A stretch of 8,615 nucleotides of DNA from the NCBI GenBank assembly GCA_030916795.1, contig JAUPVZ010000008.1, positions 1 to 8,615 of the forward strand, written 5' to 3'. Numbering within the stretch: the stretch's first letter is position 1; each line of letters begins with the position of its first letter. Of this stretch, positions 6,631 through 8,615 are shown in pieces. The stretch comes from Patescibacteria group bacterium (GTDB lineage: Bacteria; Patescibacteriota; Minisyncoccia; Phycocordibacterales; XYD1-FULL-46-19). The notes under the pieces were generated by a model. The model did no database searches. It was not told the origin of the DNA and was given only the letters and a program-made list of their open reading frames with translations. Both the position numbers and the translations under genes were made by a program.

Positions 6631-6964
6631 TCTGCTCCAGCGGGGCCGTTTGGCCTCGCGACTGCTACCGCAAAATTCTCCAAAGGCCAAAACCCTGCCG
6701 GCCCGCACCTCCGCAAGGTTTTGAAACGGAACTAGGCTCGCTTAGTTGGGAAGCAGAGTTGCTGACTGGTAGCTTCTTTCCCCAACCCAGTGAGCTCACT
6801 CCTTTTGTCGACCATTGCAAAGAGACGGTGAAAATCAACGAGGCAAATAAACAGCCAAAGTGAACTGTCTGAGCGGAGCGAGTTTTCGCTTTGGCGTGAT
6901 GGGTCGAGTATGATTTTCTCGGCTCGGAGCACGGTGGGAGAAAAAGGACGTGAGCGAGCGCCTT
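6631..6964. other. Noncoding stretch dense in inverted repeats between convergent genes
   Basis: I see no convincing gene here. Short open frames exist on both strands (6621-6863 plus, 6732-6932 minus) but have no recognisable motif or start signal. Self-complementary structure is dense: TTTGGCCT (6649-6656) with AGGCCAAA (6684-6691); an 11-bp stem with one mismatch, 6688-6698 with 6713-6723; GTTGGG..AAGC (6745-6754) with GCTT..CCCAAC (6772-6786); the perfect 12-bp palindrome AGTGAGCTCACT (6789-6800); and 6854-6864 with 6885-6895. It appears richer in G/C than the flanking gene. It may be a structured RNA, a dispersed palindromic repeat, or stacked terminators. Confidence 0.5.
6854..6895 (-). 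terminator. Candidate recG terminator
   Basis: GCCAAAG..GAA (6854-6864) pairs with TTCGCTTTGGC (6885-6895), an 11-bp stem with one G-T pair and a 20-nt loop. Read on the minus strand it is followed by a T-rich stretch (TGTTTATTTG), about 70 bp after the recG stop. The T-run is weak. Confidence 0.35.
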
Positions 6965-8615
6965 TTATTCAAAATGCACTTCTTGCCTTTGATGGAGGCG
7001 AGACTTAAGGTCGGAATGTTTTTTCAGGTTGGGGTCGCTAGCTAGTATTTTCTTCGCCTCCTCGCGGGCTGCTTCCACCATTTTGATATTTTTTATCGCT
7101 TCCATTCCCACATCAGACACACCCCATTGCTTGGTGCCGGCGAGTGCCCCCGAACCGCGCAGGGCCAAATCCATTTCCGCTAGTTCAAAACCAGACTTGG
7201 CTTCCTCTAGCGCTTTTAGTCTTTTTAGAGAATTGGCATTTTTAGTGTCACTAAAAAGGAAACAATAGGCTTGGTGCGACGAGCGCATAACCCGCCCGCG
7301 TAGCTGGTGCAGTTGGGCCAGGCCAAACCTTTCGGCGCCTTCTATTACAATAAGTGTCGCATTGGGGACATTGACCCCGACTTCGATGACGGAAGTGGCG
7401 ACTAAAATCTGGATTTTGCCGCTGGTAAAATCGGCCATCACTTTTTCTTTATCTGTTGGTTTTAGTTTGCTGTGTACTAGTCCGACTTTGTATTCGGGGA
7501 AAACTTTGCTTTGCAAACGTTTACTCTCGGCGACAGCTGATTTGGCAAGAAGGGCCATTTCTTTGTCGGGGTCTGGCTCATCAATGCGTGGGCAAATGAC
7601 ATAAGCTTGGCGACCTGCCTTTAATTCTTGTCGAATGGCCTCATAAGACGCCTCACGTTTATCTGGGGCGACAGTTTTGGTAACGATTGGTTTACGACCC
7701 TTTGGTAGTTCGGCTAGGACCGATAGGTCGAGGTCACCAAAGATGGCGAGCGCCAAGGTGCGGGGAATAGGGGTGGCGGTCATGGACAGTAGGTGAGGCA
7801 CGGTCCCAGTCGAATCTTTATCTTTCAAAATCTTTTTCCGTTGCATTACCCCAAAGCGATGTTGTTCGTCAATAATAGCGAGGCCTAGTTTTTTAAACAC
7901 TACTGATTTTTGAATAAGCGAGTGGGTACCAATGACGATCGGGATATCACCACTAGCCACCCATTTTAAAAGTTGCGAGCGAGATATATGTGTATGCTCG
8001 TGGGGGTTTATTTTTGATGGGAACTTGCGACACTCACTGCCGGTCATTAGCCCAATGTTGATATTCATATGGGCGAAGTTCTCGATAAAGGATTCAAAGT
8101 GTTGGCGAGCGAGGATCTCAGTGGGGACTAGGTATGCTACTTCTAGTCCGGCCGCCACGGCCGCGTAAGCGGCCGTGGCGGCGACCGCTGTTTTGCCCGA
8201 GCCGACATCACCCTCCAAAAGCCGTGTCATAGGCTCGGGTTTTTTCAAATCAGACATTATTTGGCCAATGGCTTCCGTTTGACCACCTGTAAGGGGAAAA
8301 GGGAAACGGCTGGTAAATTGTTTTAGCTCTTTATCGCTGGCCACCACTTTATGCGCTCGCGCTTTTTTGTATTCACTACGGGCTTGCAGGCGGTCCAGCT
8401 GGATAAAGAAAACTTCTTCAAAAGAGAAACGCTTGCGGGCACTGATGCTGTCGCGTTCGTTTTGGGGGCCATGGATCCAAACCAAAGCGGTTTCTAGTTT
8501 TGGTAGTGAGTACTTTTTTAAAATCTCAGCCGGTATTGGGTCAACAATTTTTTTGTGTAAACCAGTGGCCAACAGTTTTTGGATATGATAATAAAACCAA
8601 CCGGAAGACAGCCCT
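6965..8615 (-). CDS. recG: ATP-dependent DNA helicase RecG, N-terminus off window
   Basis: RecG is an SF2 helicase/translocase that remodels stalled replication forks and branched recombination intermediates. The visible 549 codons run off the right edge; the TTG at 8572 is internal, since the frame continues upstream with GLSSGWFYYH, typical of the region before the helicase core. About 130-150 N-terminal residues (most of the wedge domain) should be missing compared with the roughly 690-residue E. coli protein. Motifs seen: Walker A GDVGSGKT (8189-8212), DEQH (7859-7870), SMTATPIPRT, and motif V/VI through IEVGVNVPNATLIVIEGAER and QLRGRVMR (7283-7306). The usual GRVGR reads GRVMR. An insertion-like stretch (KFPSKINPHEHTHISRSQ) follows LMTGSECR; my recollection is that this is common in Patescibacteria RecG. 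The C-terminus (..HFE) looks intact. It is convergent with the surface gene. Confidence 0.97.
   Translation of the reverse strand, partial: GLSSGWFYYHIQKLLATGLHKKIVDPIPAEILKKYSLPKLETALVWIHGPQNERDSISARKRFSFEEVFFIQLDRLQARSEYKKARAHKVVASDKELKQFTSRFPFPLTGGQTEAIGQIMSDLKKPEPMTRLLEGDVGSGKTAVAATAAYAAVAAGLEVAYLVPTEILARQHFESFIENFAHMNINIGLMTGSECRKFPSKINPHEHTHISRSQLLKWVASGDIPIVIGTHSLIQKSVVFKKLGLAIIDEQHRFGVMQRKKILKDKDSTGTVPHLLSMTATPIPRTLALAIFGDLDLSVLAELPKGRKPIVTKTVAPDKREASYEAIRQELKAGRQAYVICPRIDEPDPDKEMALLAKSAVAESKRLQSKVFPEYKVGLVHSKLKPTDKEKVMADFTSGKIQILVATSVIEVGVNVPNATLIVIEGAERFGLAQLHQLRGRVMRSSHQAYCFLFSDTKNANSLKRLKALEEAKSGFELAEMDLALRGSGALAGTKQWGVSDVGMEAIKNIKMVEAAREEAKKILASDPNLKKHSDLKSRLHQRQEVHFE
8151..8182. 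repeat. Perfect GC-rich hairpin inside recG
   Basis: A 14-bp perfect stem GCCGCCACGGCCGC (8151-8164) pairs with 8169-8182 around a GTAA loop. It encodes an Ala-rich helix (AATAAYAAVAA) just after Walker A. The protein length there matches E. coli RecG as I recall it, so it is codon choice and not an inserted element. No T-run follows on the recG strand. Confidence 0.85.

Noticed and set aside
6621..6863. 80-codon plus-strand frame (and a 66-codon minus-strand frame at 6732-6932)
   Set aside because: It starts inside the terminator stem, has no ribosome site, odd composition and many Cys/Pro/Trp residues; the region is better explained as structured noncoding DNA.
6942..6964. Hairpin right after the recG stop (AAGGCG with CG-T-CCTT then T5 on the minus strand)
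   Set aside because: The stem is only six pairs with a bulge; too weak to call as the terminator over the longer stem at 6854-6895.
1..8615. Altered genetic code with TGA as Gly, known in some Patescibacteria
   Set aside because: No gene has an internal TGA, Gly is encoded by GGN throughout, and the proteins are full length under the standard code.

Overview
The window most likely comes from a member of the Patescibacteria (Candidate Phyla Radiation), probably a Parcubacteria-type lineage. This rests on gene style, not on a marker gene: large exported proteins built from beta-rich modules with little resemblance to textbook families, very short 5' leaders without a visible Shine-Dalgarno sequence, perfect GC-rich intrinsic terminators, and a RecG that seems to carry a lineage-type insertion. 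GC is moderate. All stops seen are TAA or TAG, and nothing suggests a changed genetic code. No rRNA, tRNA, CRISPR array, transposase or phage gene was found.

Layout, left to right. (1) 1-2359 (+): the 3' part of a large modular surface protein whose start lies off the window. It has an A-B-A-B-C-A module order, with the A-B pair tandemly duplicated at an 843-bp period. (2) 2367-2405: a perfect bidirectional terminator shared with the convergent next gene. (3) 2411-3229 (-): a membrane-anchored protein with the sequence landmarks of a lytic transglycosylase/lysozyme-like fold. (4) 3230-3308: a short divergent promoter region. (5) 3309-4085 (+): a small secreted protein with an IPT/TIG-like module and a Kre9/KNH-like module. 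(6) 4086-4349: a roughly 100-bp inverted-repeat element, a terminator, then a promoter. (7) 4350-6572 (+): a large secreted protein that pairs an IPT/TIG-like module, a possible degenerate peptidoglycan-binding module and two B-like modules. (8) 6573-6964: a noncoding stretch dense in hairpins between convergent genes. (9) 6965 to the right edge (-): recG, lacking its N-terminus.

How it fits together (inference): three exported proteins share related modules, and two of them share a close C-terminal tail (..ASxW..(6-7 residues)..FLVR[VI]AVG[EK]) and related DNA just after the stop codon. A putative wall-cutting or wall-binding enzyme sits among them. This looks like a cell-surface module locus, perhaps for envelope structure or contact with a host cell. 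RecG is a housekeeping gene and probably unrelated. The most unusual points are the shared C-terminal tail, the inverted-repeat element with an apparent empty-site copy in the same window, the conversion-like identity tract between repeats, and the structured intergenic stretch.
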